Positions 33,116-33,581 of a stretch of 33,581 nucleotides of DNA are shown here, piece by piece. A program made the translations under genes and the position numbers. Numbering within the stretch: the stretch's first letter is position 1; every line of letters begins with the position of its first letter. The stretch comes from an uncultured Lachnospiraceae bacterium (GTDB lineage Bacteria > Bacillota > Clostridia > Lachnospirales > Lachnospiraceae): the NCBI GenBank assembly GCA_902762905.1, contig CACWQE010000027.1, forward strand, positions 1 to 33,581, in the 5' to 3' direction. Under the pieces are notes generated by a model. The model searched no databases, was not told the origin of the DNA, and saw only the letters and a list, made by a program, of their open reading frames with translations.

Positions 33116-33581
33116 CTATAATAATCCGTATTGCTTCTTCAATGCAATCAGTTCCGCATGCTGGCTTGCAATAGTTGCATTTTTGTCGGCGAGTTCCGCG
33201 TCTTTGTCAGCAATAGTAGCAGCTTGATCAGCAAGTGCAGCATCTCTGTCAGCCAGCTCCGCCTTATAAGTTGCCAATTGTTCGTCCTTTTCTGCCAGTT
33301 GCATTGACAATGTCTTGATCTTCAATTCCGTCATAGATGACACCTCCCTCTGATATTCCGGGTAATGTGTAAATATCTTCTTTGAAGCACGGGTGAATAA
33401 TTCCAAGATGTCTTTCTGTTGTAATTCAGTAATGTTCCCCAACTGTACTTCTTCGTTTAAGATTACTATAACGGAGTTGACGAGGGATGTCAATTCCTCT
33501 TTCTTGATTCCATTACGACTTTCTAGCTGTGGTCTCAATCTTAGCAATACATAGGGAAGAAAAAGGATCAGATGCTTTCTT
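33116..33581 (-). CDS. Partial gene: coiled-coil protein, possibly Rpn/transposase family C terminus
   Basis: The reading frame is open to the window edge on the minus strand, so only the last 154 codons are present; the methionine at 33547 is internal. The visible part starts LILFLPYVLLRLRPQLESR and continues with a helical segment (TELQQKDILELFTRASKKIF). It ends in a heptad-like repeat tail built on LADKDA, IADKDA and LADKNA units (about the last 70 residues), a clear coiled coil. Lachnospiraceae Rpn-type proteins often have such variable charged tails, but the nuclease domain is not in the window, so the family is a guess. Confidence 0.65.
   Translation of the reverse strand, partial: RKHLILFLPYVLLRLRPQLESRNGIKKEELTSLVNSVIVILNEEVQLGNITELQQKDILELFTRASKKIFTHYPEYQREVSSMTELKIKTLSMQLAEKDEQLATYKAELADRDAALADQAATIADKDAELADKNATIASQHAELIALKKQYGLL

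Overview
The window looks like a low-G+C Gram-positive gut anaerobe of the Clostridia, most likely family Lachnospiraceae. Supporting signs are strong AAGGAGG-type ribosome binding sites, TTGACA/TATAAT promoters, meso-diaminopimelate dehydrogenase, sortase-less surface proteins with Thr-rich linkers and basic Fn3-like ends, Rpn-type PD-(D/E)XK proteins, and an ECF (not BtuB/BtuF) route for vitamin B12. Genus cannot be fixed from the sequence alone.

Layout. 1-101 is the 3' end of a group II intron (domains V and VI). It is followed by a two-gene module (DUF3990-type ADP-ribosyltransferase-like protein plus partner), which may be a toxin-antitoxin pair. 1169-4529 encodes three exported proteins: a bacterial expansin with an N-terminal BIG2 domain, a ComEC-like metallo-beta-lactamase lipoprotein with a Cys-rich zinc-site-like tail, and an unrecognised lipoprotein. 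Then come ddh (lysine/peptidoglycan precursor) and, on the minus strand, mscL and the dTDP-L-rhamnose operon rfbA-rfbB-rfbD-rfbC. Upstream of rfbA, a 17-bp palindrome sits between -35 and -10 elements, next to a gene for a MerR-methyltransferase fusion. An Rpn-like gene closes this block.

12581-28824 is the core of the window: a corrinoid capture, uptake and methionine-synthesis island. A cobalamin riboswitch with an intrinsic terminator (15120-15397) precedes a small HNH-repeat-like protein, a 1462-aa surface protein, a membrane-anchored DUF4430 protein, EcfT, a single-chain EcfA-EcfA'-S protein and a LysR regulator; metE follows. The 1462-aa protein and the separately promoted 799-aa protein combine an alpha/alpha-barrel with a DUF4430-type beta domain, the same two folds that make up animal intrinsic factor and transcobalamin. 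I infer that surface proteins bind corrinoid, the anchored DUF4430 protein passes it on, and the ECF complex imports it. The co-transcribed LysR could carry the riboswitch state to metE, the B12-independent methionine synthase.

28829-33581 is a mixed tail: a RelB/DinJ antitoxin with a frameshifted RelE/ParE toxin, a Nudix hydrolase, a 40-aa hydrophobic ORF on the minus strand, a D-2-hydroxyacid dehydrogenase, uppP (undecaprenyl-diphosphate recycling), a gene-free stretch with possible RNA structure, and the 3' part of a coiled-coil protein running off the window.
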